From the NCBI GenBank assembly GCA_002887195.1, contig PJAB01000065.1, positions 1-48,857 on the forward strand: a stretch of DNA of 48,857 nucleotides, read 5' to 3'. Under the pieces are notes generated by a model that was given only the letters and a program-made list of their open reading frames with translations, ran no database searches and was not told the origin of the DNA. This stretch comes from Chrysochromulina parva (lineage: Eukaryota; Haptophyta; Prymnesiales; Chrysochromulinaceae). Shown here piece by piece: positions 1-9,900 of this stretch. Position numbers and translations under genes: made by a program. Numbering within the stretch: position 1 is the first letter of the stretch; the number at the start of each line of letters is the position of its first letter.

Positions 1-1298
1 GGCGCGTGCGGCAGACGCGTAGCGGCCAGCAGTGCGGCCGGAGCCCCCGATAAGCTCGAGACGTGAGAGGCGGAGGCGGGCATGCGCAACGGCCGCGGCG
101 AAGCCGACCTGGGAGCGCAGGTCTTTTTACCGGTATCCTGAGAGACCACTTTTTCGTCCAATTTGCGGACTTCTCTCTGCAAGCTGACTGGTCGATGGCG
201 TCCTGTGGCGTGGTGCCTCGGACTGCAGGCTCGGAGTGGGGAAATGCAGGCTCGGAATGGGAAAGGGAGTTGGACGCTGTCCTCCAAGAGGTTGACACGA
301 GCGCCAAACCGATCCTTTACGTCCGCGCGTCTCAGTACTGCTCGAGGCTATAACATCGTGTCCACCAGCCTTGGCCCTCACCCGACCCTCACCCTGGCAC
401 ACCCATGAAACGCGCTGCGACAACCTGGCCGCTATGCTCCCTCATGAATGGATCTGCTCGCTCAGGTATCATCGAATTTGTCAGAGACGGTTAGAGCGTG
501 GCCAACGAGAAGCCATCCGCCCAGCCCAGCCACGTCAGAAGGTGCCGAACCTCCCGGATCGCCCTTGCCCTCACTTGGTCAGCGCACTCTTCATGACGTA
601 TGATGTGCCATATGTTCTCTCCTCACGCTTGCAGTACCTACACGAGTCTCGGCATCTGCACGCACTTCAGCGGGCGCGTGGCCATAAGGGCCGCTTCACG
701 CAGCAGAAAGGATGCGCCGCAGAAGTTCCGACCGATGCGTCCCACATTTTGGCTGCACCCATGGTCGCAGTCGAGCCGATGCAGCAGTAGATGCCACGGC
801 GGCGCAATGCCAACGCACTCTAGTGACTAACGCACAACAATAATACGGCTTCCAACCATGTGAGCTCACTGTGTACCGCCGAAATGCCGTGCCCGGCAGG
901 GTCGTCTCGCTCACTCTGCACTGCCCGACGACGTGTTAGGCTGTTACGGAACGGTCGACGAGCGCCGTCTCTACGGTTACGCGGTAGGTCTCCGCCACAG
1001 CGCACGCGCGCGGGCCGCGGGGCCGGGAGCGCGACGCGTCAGCGTCTGCAACTGCATCGTGCATCACGGGGACACGGGCTGTGTACGCGATCGTTGGGCC
1101 CATCGCGATACATTTATCGTATCGAATTTCCTTTCGACTGTTTACTCAATACACAGTGTCAAGTTGTGGTTCGACTTTCGGTTTGACCGTGTCCCACACA
1201 AGTTTGACCGTGTCCCACACCAAAACGAGTTACAATTCTTGCGAGACGGTCTGAACTGTGTGCTCAAGCTGCTCACTCGCTCGACGCTGAGGAGCTGC
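1..1298. other. Gene-poor left edge of window
   Basis: I see no convincing gene here. Several short frames are open on both strands, but none is longer than about 140 codons outside the region antisense to the next gene, and none shows a recognisable motif. Frame 1 is open from the first base to a TGA at 64-66, about 21 codons, so the 3' end of an upstream gene could lie here, but this is too short to call. A short tandem repeat lies at 1181-1222. The stretch should hold the 3' end and terminator of the minus-strand gene that stops at 1299. Confidence 0.5.
1181..1222. repeat. Two tandem copies of a 21-bp unit
   Basis: The unit GTTTGACCGTGTCCCACACA plus one base occurs twice back to back, with only the penultimate base differing. 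It lies about 75 bp past the stop of the minus-strand hydroxylase-like gene, so it would be in its 3' flank. No function is evident. Confidence 0.8.
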
Positions 1299-3194
1299 TC
1301 ACTCCACCTCACCATGCATCGACTCCACCCAGTCCACCATGCCGTGCAAACCCTCCTCGCATGCGGGGCTTTGCCCGTCGTCTTCTCGATCTCCACCAGA
1401 CCCGTACCTGTCCCCGAGCGCGTCCATGCTGTCGGCCAGCGCACGTCCGTTGCTTCCCTCGGGCATCAGATGCGGGTGCGGCACGTGGACGATCAGCACG
1501 GCCCGTGGCGCCGTGCCAGTCGCATTCGACACCCTCACCTCGTGCTCGAAACTATCATCAAACGCAATCACGCGCCCCTTCTGCCAGCTACGCTTCGATT
1601 TGGCCACGCGTATCTCGGAGCTCTCCAGGCTGCCCTCAAGACCAAGGGACAGGACGAGGCGCTGGTTGGTCGGCCCCGTGTGCGCGCGCACGAGCATCCC
1701 TGGCCCGAGGATCGACAGAGCTGCCTTACCAAAGTATCGATTGGTCCCGTGCTCCCCCGGCAGCGGCGCTGTCGCGGGGTCCCTCGGCGGCTCGGACAGG
1801 TCCCACCACCACGGAGATGCATGCGGCGGGGCGGGAGGGCCGAGATAAGGGCCGAGATGGCTGGTCAGATTGCGACGACCGAAATACCATCGCATCGCCC
1901 GTAGGACTGCTGTGCACGTCCGGCGCATCGACTGCGGATGGACCCCATCAGAAGCCGCTCGACAGCCGAGGTGACGTTGCATCCACTCATGGCGCCGCTC
2001 CACGATCCCCTCCTCGTTCGAGTACCACTCCGCCGCCTCCGCCGCCTCGGCCGCCGCCTCACTCGCCCCCTCACTCGCCTCTTCACTTGCCTCGCCCTCC
2101 TCGCCCTCCCCTTCCTTATCCCCCTCCCCATCCCTCGTGGCTGGTGACCCGAGCACCGCGATCGTCTTCGCCTCGGTCCCGGCTTCGTGCCGTCGCGAAG
2201 TCTCCTTGGTGGTGCGCCCACGGGTCGCCCGCCTCAGCGCGCGCATCATCTCATCTCGGATCTCCTCGGACGCCGTCTCAAGCTCGCTCACAAGGGGCCC
2301 ATAAAAGGACGAGCGGTGCAGGGCGCAGGAGAGTAGCCTCGCCGGCCAGATGCGGCGCGCGGGCCGCTGCTCGAGATGTGGCCACAGGTCGAGCGCTACC
2401 CCCGCCGCCTGCACCCTCAATGCCTTCCTTCTCTCATTCAGCCCGAGCATGGTCTTGTCGAGCCCGTGGAGCAGCGAAAGGGCCAGTGAGCGCTGCTTGG
2501 GCTCGTACCAAGGCCGCTGCCTGGTGACGCCGTCGATGAAAGCGGTCTCTCGCAGTGCCCTCGAGACGTCAAACCCTCGTGCCAGCACCCCTTGCCAGAT
2601 CCACTCCGAACGCGCCCTCCCGACCCAAGGGCCTATGAGCAGCTGAGTTGCGCGCCCGTAAGCTATCTCGGCCTCGCGCAGCTGCCCCACGTGAAAGAGT
2701 AGGCTGCCGCGCGCCCCCTGCACGGAAGGCGAGTACTTTGCCTCGTCGTACCGCAGCGTGAGGTCGGTGCACTCATCCAAAGCGCGCATGCGCAGGGCGC
2801 GCACGAGGTCCGAGCGCCCGTCGTGGCGGCTTCTGTTGCGCACGCGGTGCTCAATGTCACGCATCAGAGACTCGATCCGCTCGTAGCGCAGCGAGCGGTC
2901 CGAAGGATTGACTTGAGCAGCATGCGCCAGCACAGCAACACGGGTGGCCGCCATTGAGCCTCCGTACGAGGCCAAATGGCTGGACAGGTCCCGATACGCC
3001 CGGCTCTCTGTCGGTGCGATGTGCACCGCGTGTAGCAGTGCATGCGCAGCTTCAGGGAGGTCAAATTGTGTGGGGAACGCTGGAAGATATTTGCTCGTAT
3101 CCTCTATCTGCGGCATGACCTCCAAGCTCACGAGCTTCGGCCACAAGCGGAGCAGCTCTGCTGAGCAGGACTGTGCCAAGGGCTCTTCATGCAT
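1299..3194 (-). CDS. Aspartyl/asparaginyl beta-hydroxylase-like 2OG dioxygenase
   Basis: The protein has 631 aa. The C-terminal third (about residues 440-590) has the Asp/Arg beta-hydroxylase fold signatures: LVRAHTGPTNQRL, then FDDSFEHEVRV, then APRAVLIVHVPHPH. In AspH the iron is held by two histidines 46 residues apart (H679 and H725 in human), and 2OG by a nearby arginine. Here H505 and H551 show the same 46-residue spacing and R564 is the likely 2OG ligand, so the centre looks intact. The N-terminal half is alpha-helical and Leu/Ala/Arg-rich with a possible TPR-like region (residues 45-120). An acidic Glu/Ala tract lies near residues 350-390. No signal peptide or membrane segment is seen, unlike ER-resident metazoan AspH, so a cytosolic place is possible. 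ATG 3194 is used. It is head-to-head with the GTPase gene at 3358. The catalytic domain is confident; the substrate is unknown. Confidence 0.85.
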   Translation of the reverse strand: MHEEPLAQSCSAELLRLWPKLVSLEVMPQIEDTSKYLPAFPTQFDLPEAAHALLHAVHIAPTESRAYRDLSSHLASYGGSMAATRVAVLAHAAQVNPSDRSLRYERIESLMRDIEHRVRNRSRHDGRSDLVRALRMRALDECTDLTLRYDEAKYSPSVQGARGSLLFHVGQLREAEIAYGRATQLLIGPWVGRARSEWIWQGVLARGFDVSRALRETAFIDGVTRQRPWYEPKQRSLALSLLHGLDKTMLGLNERRKALRVQAAGVALDLWPHLEQRPARRIWPARLLSCALHRSSFYGPLVSELETASEEIRDEMMRALRRATRGRTTKETSRRHEAGTEAKTIAVLGSPATRDGEGDKEGEGEEGEASEEASEGASEAAAEAAEAAEWYSNEEGIVERRHEWMQRHLGCRAASDGVHPQSMRRTCTAVLRAMRWYFGRRNLTSHLGPYLGPPAPPHASPWWWDLSEPPRDPATAPLPGEHGTNRYFGKAALSILGPGMLVRAHTGPTNQRLVLSLGLEGSLESSEIRVAKSKRSWQKGRVIAFDDSFEHEVRVSNATGTAPRAVLIVHVPHPHLMPEGSNGRALADSMDALGDRYGSGGDREDDGQSPACEEGLHGMVDWVESMHGEVE

Positions 3195-3357
3195 CCCGGT
3201 CGATGATTATATGAAGCGACGTTTGGCTGCATGCAATTCTCGCACACACACAGTCGGTATAGGTTCTGATAAGTATGCTGCCCGGTGGTGGTGTTGAAAA
3301 GTATCCGGAGCCGCTCGCAATGTGTCGAAGCGCCGTCGCGGCGAAACTTCTCGGGAC
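3195..3357. promoter_or_regulatory. Shared head-to-head promoter region
   Basis: These 163 bp separate the start codons of two divergent genes, so they must hold both promoters unless the start of the plus-strand gene is misplaced. The piece is more AT-rich than the flanking coding DNA (for example GATGATTATATGAAG near 3203). No defined box could be assigned. Confidence 0.4.
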
Positions 3358-4546
3358 ATGCAAGAGCCCTTGCGCGAGATGACCGTCGTCCTGCTCGGCG
3401 ACAGCTGCATTGGGAAGTCAGCCTTCTTCGATCGTGTCGTGCATGAAACGGACACGCACCAGAGTACTGATGCGTACTCCCCGGGGGCTTACGGTCTCCC
3501 GCACATGTGCAATAATCTTGGTAGCACAGTGGTGGATCACGACGGGCATCGTGTCAAGCTGAACCTGGTGGATATTGGCGCTGCCATCAAAACCCGACAC
3601 ATCAATGTGCCAGCTGCAATGCACATGGCACAGATGAACTGGCTCGGCACACCCAGCAGTGCCGGACCCGTGATATTTATTGCTGGCTTTGATTCGACCT
3701 GTAAGGACACCTTCGCACGCCTCGAGAAGGATTGGCTGTGCCACATTCCTGCCACGGCGGGTTCAGCAGTCCACACCGTCCTCGTTGCCTACAAAAGTGA
3801 CTCCCCGACGCGCCGGGTCGAGTTGGCGGAAATGTGGTCATTGGCCGATTCACATCCGTTGCTCGAAGACAAGCCCGTGTTTGAAGTGGACTCTTTCACC
3901 GGTCGTGGTGTCGACGAGTTGTGTATTCACATCGCATCGATGTGGGACAACTGCCGGCTCGAGCGCGCCACGCGCTTCGACAGTGCAGGGCGCGAGTTGA
4001 TGCAGGCGGCCAGCCGCGCAAGGGACAAGCTCCGGCAGATTGCTGATGCGAATGGATGGAGCTCTGTCGACGCGAGCAACTCGGCTGAGGGGGCGGATGT
4101 GGCGACTAACTCTCTTGGCCACCTCAGTCTCGGGCCGATTGCAGCCGCGGGCTTGAAGACGACGTGTCAGGCTGCGGCAACCGTTGTCGGTGCCGTCGCT
4201 CTCCCAGCAGTGGCAGGCGGTGTCATGCTCGCAGGCGTCGTTCGGGGAGTCGGAGCCAGCCTCGCCGACAAAGATGTGGACGAGTACGAGTTTGGAGACG
4301 CCTCCAGGCGCGCCCTCGGCGCGCTGGCAGGCAAGCCTGCCGACGAGTACCAGTTTGGGGATGCCTCCAGGCGCGCCCTCGGCGCGCTGGCAGGCAAGCC
4401 TGCCGACGAGTACCAGTTTGGAGATGTCTCCAGGCGCATGTTCGCGGCATTTACTGGCACGAGGCCGAGCCGCCCGCCGCCGTCGCCGCCGCCGCCACCA
4501 GTACTGAGTCCACTCAACTCAACTCCACCGCGTGGCGCACCGCGAC

Positions 4547-4578
<32 letters not shown>

Positions 4579-4632
4579 ACGAGAACGTCGCCGCCACCGA
4601 CGCCGACGCCGGCGTTCGTCCCCGTCGACTAG
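3358..4632 (+). CDS. Divergent Rab/Ras-like small GTPase with repeat and proline-rich tail
   Basis: 424 aa from ATG 3358; the frame is open upstream to a GTG at 3322 but has no earlier ATG. Residues about 5-190 form a small-GTPase domain. G1 is GDSCIGKS (G14-S21, a normal P-loop with K20 and S21). The G3 region reads LVDIGA, without the usual DxxG-Gln. G4 reads VAYKSD rather than NKxD, and G5 is replaced by VDSFTGRG. Nucleotide binding is plausible, but hydrolysis and guanine specificity are doubtful. A hydrophobic stretch (about residues 265-300, rich in Ala, Val and Gly) may bind membrane. It is followed by 21-aa tandem repeats and a Pro-rich tail with poly-Thr. There is no C-terminal prenylation cysteine. 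This may be an atypical Rab-like regulator of vesicle or flagellar traffic (inference only). Confidence 0.75.
4279..4450 (+). repeat. 63-bp in-frame tandem repeat in GTPase gene
   Basis: There are two full copies (4279-4341 and 4342-4404) and a diverging third (4405 to about 4450). Each encodes a 21-aa unit of the form DEYxFGDASRRALGALAGKP plus one Ala. The copies differ by only a few bases, so the expansion is recent and copy number probably varies between strains. Confidence 0.9.
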
Positions 4633-4900
4633 GCTCCGCTCTCCAAAGGAGCCCGGGAAGGTTCTTCTTAATGGACTGTGACCACACGCTCCAGTCCGGT
4701 CCACCGGTGGGAGCATAGCCGGCGCCATAGACAGCGCACTGGCTCGACCCAGGAGCATGGCTCGAGTTTACGTGTTGGAGCGGAGTGTCACGTGTTGGTG
4801 CGACTCGCGCGCTGTGCGGTGCAGTACTTGAACCGTAGCTGTACGGACGTGCAGTTGTATGAGTACGTGTGTAACGGACGTATCCCTTTAGCTTGTTCCG

Positions 4901-5977
4901 TTACAGTCTCTCTCTCCCTGTCGCCTCGCACCGCGTCACGCGGTCCGTCGCACGCACGACACGCCCATCATCAAGGAGTCTCAGATCAGGGTGGTGGCGC
5001 TCAAACACGGCCGGATGCGAGCGCGCGAGGCTCTTGAATGCGTTCGCGCCGTATTGAGCGAGGAGGGCATTCTGAGGTCGTCGCCACTGGGTCTGTTGAT
5101 CATAATCCGGCTCTCGCTCCCACGGCAAGTGACTAGGAAGCTCGAGCGGCTCAACGACCGCCTCAAGTGCAGGGTTGTAAAAGAAGGGGATCGAGAGGCG
5201 CGGCTTCGGCGTTGAGCGCACACGATGCGGCGTCGCAAGCAAGTAGCCGCCGCTCATCATCTGACACACCTCGCCGAGGTTGCACACGAGGACGTCGGCT
5301 CCCAGGGGCACAACTTCTATCCACTCACCCTGCGTGAATGCCTCAAGGCCGCCCGAGTCGTCTTGGAGCAGCAGGGTGAGGAATCCGCTGTCCGTGTGTG
5401 CACCCACGCCCATACCGGGCTCGCCAGACGGGTCCGACGCCACGGCCTTGTAGGAGGCTAGCTTCAGTTGCCAGTGTGGGGCGGGCTCGAAGAGTGGCTG
5501 TATGGCCTCGCGCTCCAACCCCATGGCGATGCATACAGCGTGAGTGAGCTCTGTCGAGACGCCCATCATGCACCCTGAGAACTCTTGGATGGCCTCCTTG
5601 AGCTGTGGCTGCACGTCTGGCCACTGGTTTGGGCCACGCAGTCTTTCGTACGGCGGCCACGCGTGAGCGGCGGCCGGCAATCCCTCTGCGGCGATCTCGA
5701 CCTGCTCTCTCAGATCAGGCTTCCCAGCGGTATTCTCCACACCATTGGCCATGTAGCCACGAAACGCCGAACTGCTGCCGTACCCGATGCGCTGCTTCTC
5801 CTCCACTGGCCTCGCAAAGAAGAGCCGCGCCTCATTCATCGCACGCTCCGCCACATGGTCAGGAATCCTGTGACGCAGCTGAAAGAAGCCAAAGCGATGG
5901 CACGCGATACGAAGCTCCTCGGCAAAGGCAGCCGGCGACTCATGCCACCGCCTCATGTCGAGCAGAGGGAGGCGCAT
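4901..5977 (-). CDS. 2-oxoglutarate/Fe(II) oxygenase, isopenicillin-N-synthase-like
   Basis: The protein has 358 aa from ATG 5977, the first ATG of the frame. Residues about 1-120 match the N-terminal DIOX_N part (FAEELRIACHRFGFFQLRH, then RPVEEKQRIGYG, then FRGYMANGVEN). The catalytic 2OG-FeII_Oxy jelly roll follows, with the iron triad H194-T-D196 (GAHTDSGFLTLLLQDDSGGL) and H251 (TPHRVRST). 2OG is bound by R260 in the RLS motif (PRLSIPFFYNP). All key residues are present and the length is normal. The family includes IPNS, ACC oxidase, gibberellin and flavonoid oxidases, and many uncharacterised algal and bacterial oxygenases. Nothing here fixes the substrate. The neighbours are unrelated. 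Confidence 0.92.
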   Translation of the reverse strand: MRLPLLDMRRWHESPAAFAEELRIACHRFGFFQLRHRIPDHVAERAMNEARLFFARPVEEKQRIGYGSSSAFRGYMANGVENTAGKPDLREQVEIAAEGLPAAAHAWPPYERLRGPNQWPDVQPQLKEAIQEFSGCMMGVSTELTHAVCIAMGLEREAIQPLFEPAPHWQLKLASYKAVASDPSGEPGMGVGAHTDSGFLTLLLQDDSGGLEAFTQGEWIEVVPLGADVLVCNLGEVCQMMSGGYLLATPHRVRSTPKPRLSIPFFYNPALEAVVEPLELPSHLPWEREPDYDQQTQWRRPQNALLAQYGANAFKSLARSHPAVFERHHPDLRLLDDGRVVRATDRVTRCEATGRERL

Positions 5978-6288
5978 CGCGATCAACGCGCGCCCAGGTG
6001 TGAATGTCTATCGAGGAATGGTTCGCCCCGCGGGGCAGTCTTGTATACCGTCTGAAGCGATCGAGCGAACGAGTTGCGAAACTGCTGCGCAAAGAGAAAG
6101 ACCAAAGTCGCCGCTCGAAAACGAAATAATAGTACGCCGCTTTTACGTAGGGTTACTAGACGGTCACTGACACTGTAAAAACCGGGGCGGTCCGCACATA
6201 TTCACAAGAGTCACATTGGCGAACAACAAACACAAACGTAAACACACAGCTGGCAAGTGTGGTGCGAGGTTGCCTGGTCAACGCGCAC
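5978..6288. other. Intergenic, no gene seen
   Basis: This 311-bp spacer lies between the start of the oxygenase gene and the end of the coiled-coil gene, both on the minus strand. It is locally AT-richer (around 6110-6260), as expected for a promoter and a 3' end. Nothing else could be recognised. Confidence 0.4.
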
Positions 6289-6843
6289 TTAGTAACGTGC
6301 TTCTCGCGCCCCGCGCTCGCGTCGATGGAGTGCCTTGACGAGGGCGCGGCGCTGCTCAACCGCCGCCATCTCGTCGGCCTCCAACGCATCGATCTCCGCA
6401 CGTAGGGAGCGCACAGCATCGTCGAGCCGCCGTTCTTCCTCGCGCAGGCGTCGCACCATGGTCCCCGGATCGCCACCGACTCCGGCCACCGCGCGCCGCT
6501 CACGGCGCATCGTACGCAGGTCGTCATAGTAATCATCGACGCCCTGCTCCACCGCGAGTGCGAGCTTCTGGCTGTCGTGGCTCTGCAAAGATGCCTGCAG
6601 CTTCTGCGTCTCCTCCTGCAGCAGCTGACTGGTTCTTCGGACGCGCGCCTCGAGCTGCTGCTCGGTGTGCCGCGCTGCGCTCGCTGTGCTGCTGCTGCCC
6701 CTCGCCGCTGCCATCACCTCTGCCTCCATTAGTGCTGCCTGCACAAGCGCGGCCTCTTCGGCCTCGACCGCGGCGGCGAGCCGGCGTACGCGCGCCGTCG
6801 AGAGCTTGAGCGCCACCACGATCGCTTCCGGATCAGCTTCCAT
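6289..6843 (-). CDS. Small coiled-coil protein, unassigned
   Basis: The protein has 184 aa from ATG 6843 (MEADPEAIVVALKLSTARV). The frame is open upstream to 6939 but only with a GTG, so 6843 is preferred. Nearly the whole chain is predicted helix and coiled coil by eye: Ala/Glu/Arg heptads at about 15-95 and again at 125-180 (REEERRLDDAVRSLRAEIDA), joined by a less regular DDYYDDLRTMRRERR segment. It ends basic. There is no signal peptide or membrane segment. It lies 96 bp downstream of the kinesin-12 stop on the same strand. A separate gene is likelier than an alternative last exon, because the kinesin frame ends with its own stop. Function is unknown; a flagellar or centrosomal structural role is only a guess. 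Confidence 0.6.
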   Translation of the reverse strand: MEADPEAIVVALKLSTARVRRLAAAVEAEEAALVQAALMEAEVMAAARGSSSTASAARHTEQQLEARVRRTSQLLQEETQKLQASLQSHDSQKLALAVEQGVDDYYDDLRTMRRERRAVAGVGGDPGTMVRRLREEERRLDDAVRSLRAEIDALEADEMAAVEQRRALVKALHRRERGAREARY

Positions 6844-6939
6844 GTGCGGGAACGCGCGTTTAGCGTAGTGGCGCGAAATGGGAGGTGTGAAGCAAGGAAG
6901 TGTGATGAATGTGAATGCATCCACAAAACCATCCACCAC

Positions 6940-9900
6940 TCAAATCGGCAGGAACGCCAAAGGACGATGGCCGCTCTCGGACGACGAAGGCCTCTTCATC
7001 GCGAGCGCTCGCGCGACCAAGGCTGCGACCGGCCCAGGCGACTTTGGCTTCTCCTTTGCTGCGGGACTCGCATTGGTATTGAGGGCGCCCAGCATTCGCC
7101 TCGGCTGCCCGGGCGTAGGTCGGGACGCCCCAGACTGCAGGTGCGGCTCAAGGTGCTTCGACGGAGTGCTCCGCTCAGGGCTCCTGCCTCCCTCAATCAT
7201 TTCGGGCTCGCCTGATGCGCCCCATCGAATCTCCTCCGAATGAGATCGAATCTCCTCCGAATGAGATCGAATCTCCTCCGAATGGGCACTGAGATCGATG
7301 GCGCTGCTGCCTGCAGAGTGCTCGTGTGCTCCACGCGCCTGGAGAGCAGTCTCGGTCCTCCCCAGCTTCTCCTGCATGCAATGCAATGAGACACACTCAG
7401 TGGATCTCGAGACGCACTTGCATGCAATGCAATCAGACGCACTCAGTGGATCTCGAGAGGCACTTGTACGCAATGCAATCAGAGGGTTTTCGAGAGGCAC
7501 CTGCATCCTCGCCAGCTCATCGGCTGCCATGCGCAAATTCTCCTGTAGCCTCGCCACCTCGGCTGCATGCACCTGGGCAGCCCGGCTCGCCTCCGTCGCC
7601 AGCGTCGCGCTCACGTCGTCATTATGTAGCACGCATGCCCGCAGTGCCGCCGCCTCCTCCCTCAGCACCCCCAGCGCGCCTGCATGCTCCTCCCTAATTC
7701 TGCCGAGCGCTTTCGTATGCTCGTCGCGCAGCGCCCCAATTGCCCTCGTATGCTCTGCCTCCGCCACCTTCTGTGCCAGCCGCAGTGACGCGAGCTCATT
7801 CAGCAAGGTCGACTCACCCGTCGCGTCCTCGAGCCGTCCTTTTTCTTGCTTCACGAGCTCGAGCTGCGCCTCGGCCGCCGCCCGAGTGAGCTTCGTCAAT
7901 TGGAGCCGGAGCGAGCTCACCTCCGCCTTCGCCTTGTCAAGAGTGGCCGCCTCCGCCTCCACCGTCTCCCCGAGGCTCAAAAAGAGCTCCTCCTCGAGCT
8001 CCGCCGCCTTCGCCTCGCTCGAGCGCGCCCTCTTCTCAAGCTCCGCCACCTTGGCCTCGCTGACCCGTGCCTGCGCCTGCGCCCGCGCCTCGACCTCTGC
8101 CACCCGCGCGATCGCTGCCTCCACCTCCGCTGCCTTAGTCTCAAGTACCGCCTGCATCTCCGCCTGCATCTCCGCCCTCTTTGCCGCCAGCGCCGCCTCG
8201 TGCACGGCGCGCGCCTCCGCCTTCGCCGCGGCCAGCTTCTCACCCGCCTCCTTCATCACCGTCCGCACGGCAAAAACTGCCTCCTCCATCGCCGCTGCCG
8301 CCTCAGCCTTGTCGAGTGCCCGAGCTCGCTGTTCCACAGCAAGCGCCTCCGCCAGCTTCTCTGCAGCCCTCGCGCGCTCCTCCGCCCGTATCGCACCCTC
8401 TTTCTCCTGCTCCCTCACCTCATTCCTTCGCCGCTCCTCCGCGAGCACCTTCGCTACCGCCGTCTCGATCGCCGCCTCGCGGTCGTGGGCCGCTCGCTCC
8501 GCTGCCACCTCCTCCGCCCTTGTATGCTCAGCGTCGGCGAACTCAAGCGCCGCGGCAACGTCCGCCGCATGTGCTTCGGCTGTCTGCAGGGCGTCCGCCT
8601 TCGCCTTCGCCTCGACTTGCGCCGCCTTGTGCGCCGCGGCGGCCTCCATTTCCACAAGCGTGGCGGCGCGTGCGGCGCGTGCGGCCGCCGCCGCAGAGGT
8701 CGCGACCACTTCTTCTCGCAACGCCTTCGCCACCGCTCGCTCTGCCGCGACGGCCTCCTCCAATGCCGCTGCCGACCTCGCGGCCGCCGCAGTCAGGGCC
8801 GTTGCCAGCGTCGCCTCGTGTGCAGCACGTGCCTCCGCCAGCGCTGCCGCTAGCTGCTCGGCCGCCTCCGCCGCCATCTCCACCCGTACGGCTTTGACCG
8901 CCTCCGCTAGCTGCTCGGCCGCCGCCTCTGCTGCTTTGCGCGCCACCTCTGCTGCCTGCGCCTCCCTCGCCTCCGTCTCTGCCTGTTTGACCGCCTCCGC
9001 TGCCGCCCAGGCAGTCTCCTCCGCCTGCACCGCGCGCGTGCTCAGAGCATCGATTTGCTCCGCCATCAGCGTTCGGAACAGAGACGCTCGGCGCTCGTGA
9101 TGTGCGCCCTCCTCCCTCACCGCCGCCTGCACCGCCGCCTGCACCGCCACCTCCACCCGCGCAGCCGCGCTCGCAAGCTCCCTCGCCATTTCCTGCGCGT
9201 GCTCAGCGTCGGCATCCGCCAGCGCCGCTCGCAGCGCCGCACAGTCCACCGACGCTCGCGCGTCGAGGTCGACGAGCGCCTCGTGCAGGCAATCGTCTGG
9301 GGTCGTGAAGAGCCGATGAGGTGCGTCCGTACAAAGAAGCTGCGAGTCCCAGTGCGGCTTCAGGGGCGGCACTGCCGATCGCGGACTTGGCGGAGGGCCG
9401 ATGGTGCTCACCGCCTCACCGAGCGCCGCCCCGAGCGCTTCTTGCGCACCCCGATCCACCGGCCGGTCTGGCTGCTGCAACGTTTGGTTGTGCACCCTCT
9501 GGGCCCGGGCCGCGAACAGAAGTGTGCTCAGGGTCTCGGCCTTGCATGCGGCGAGCGGGCTCACGTTTGCGACCAGCCACGTGCGAGCACTCCCCCCCAG
9601 AGAGTCTCTCAGTAGCTGCGTGAGTTTCGAGTCGCGGTAAGGTACGTGTGGCCGCCCCGCATTGAGTGCCTGGATCATTCCCGAACGCGTTCAGAGTCAG
9701 ACAGAGTCAATCGTACGCAAGTCGAGGCAATTCGAGAGGCAATCATCACGGTGCCACACCCCTCTCGCCAGATCACCTACCTGGATCACTCCTGACAGTG
9801 CCGAGAGGCTTCGGTTGATGGAACAAGCCTCATCCAGCAGCAAGCTCTCATCCTCGGCGCAGGCCGGCATACCCAACTCCGAGCTCGACTGTGAGACGCG

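Noticed and set aside
933..2527. Long plus-strand frames (323 and 388 codons) overlapping the hydroxylase-like gene
   Set aside because: Arg/Pro-rich translations without motifs, antisense to a protein with an intact catalytic site.
6844..6939. Fusion of the small coiled-coil gene to the kinesin-12 tail
   Set aside because: The kinesin frame ends with its own stop at 6940-6942 and no convincing splice pair joins the two.
7298..9100. A 600-codon open frame on the plus strand, Ser/Ala-rich
   Set aside because: It is the mirror of the Ala/Glu-rich kinesin coiled coil (GCN and GAG codons read backwards give Ser, Ala and Leu). It has no domain and the opposite frame is a certain kinesin tail.
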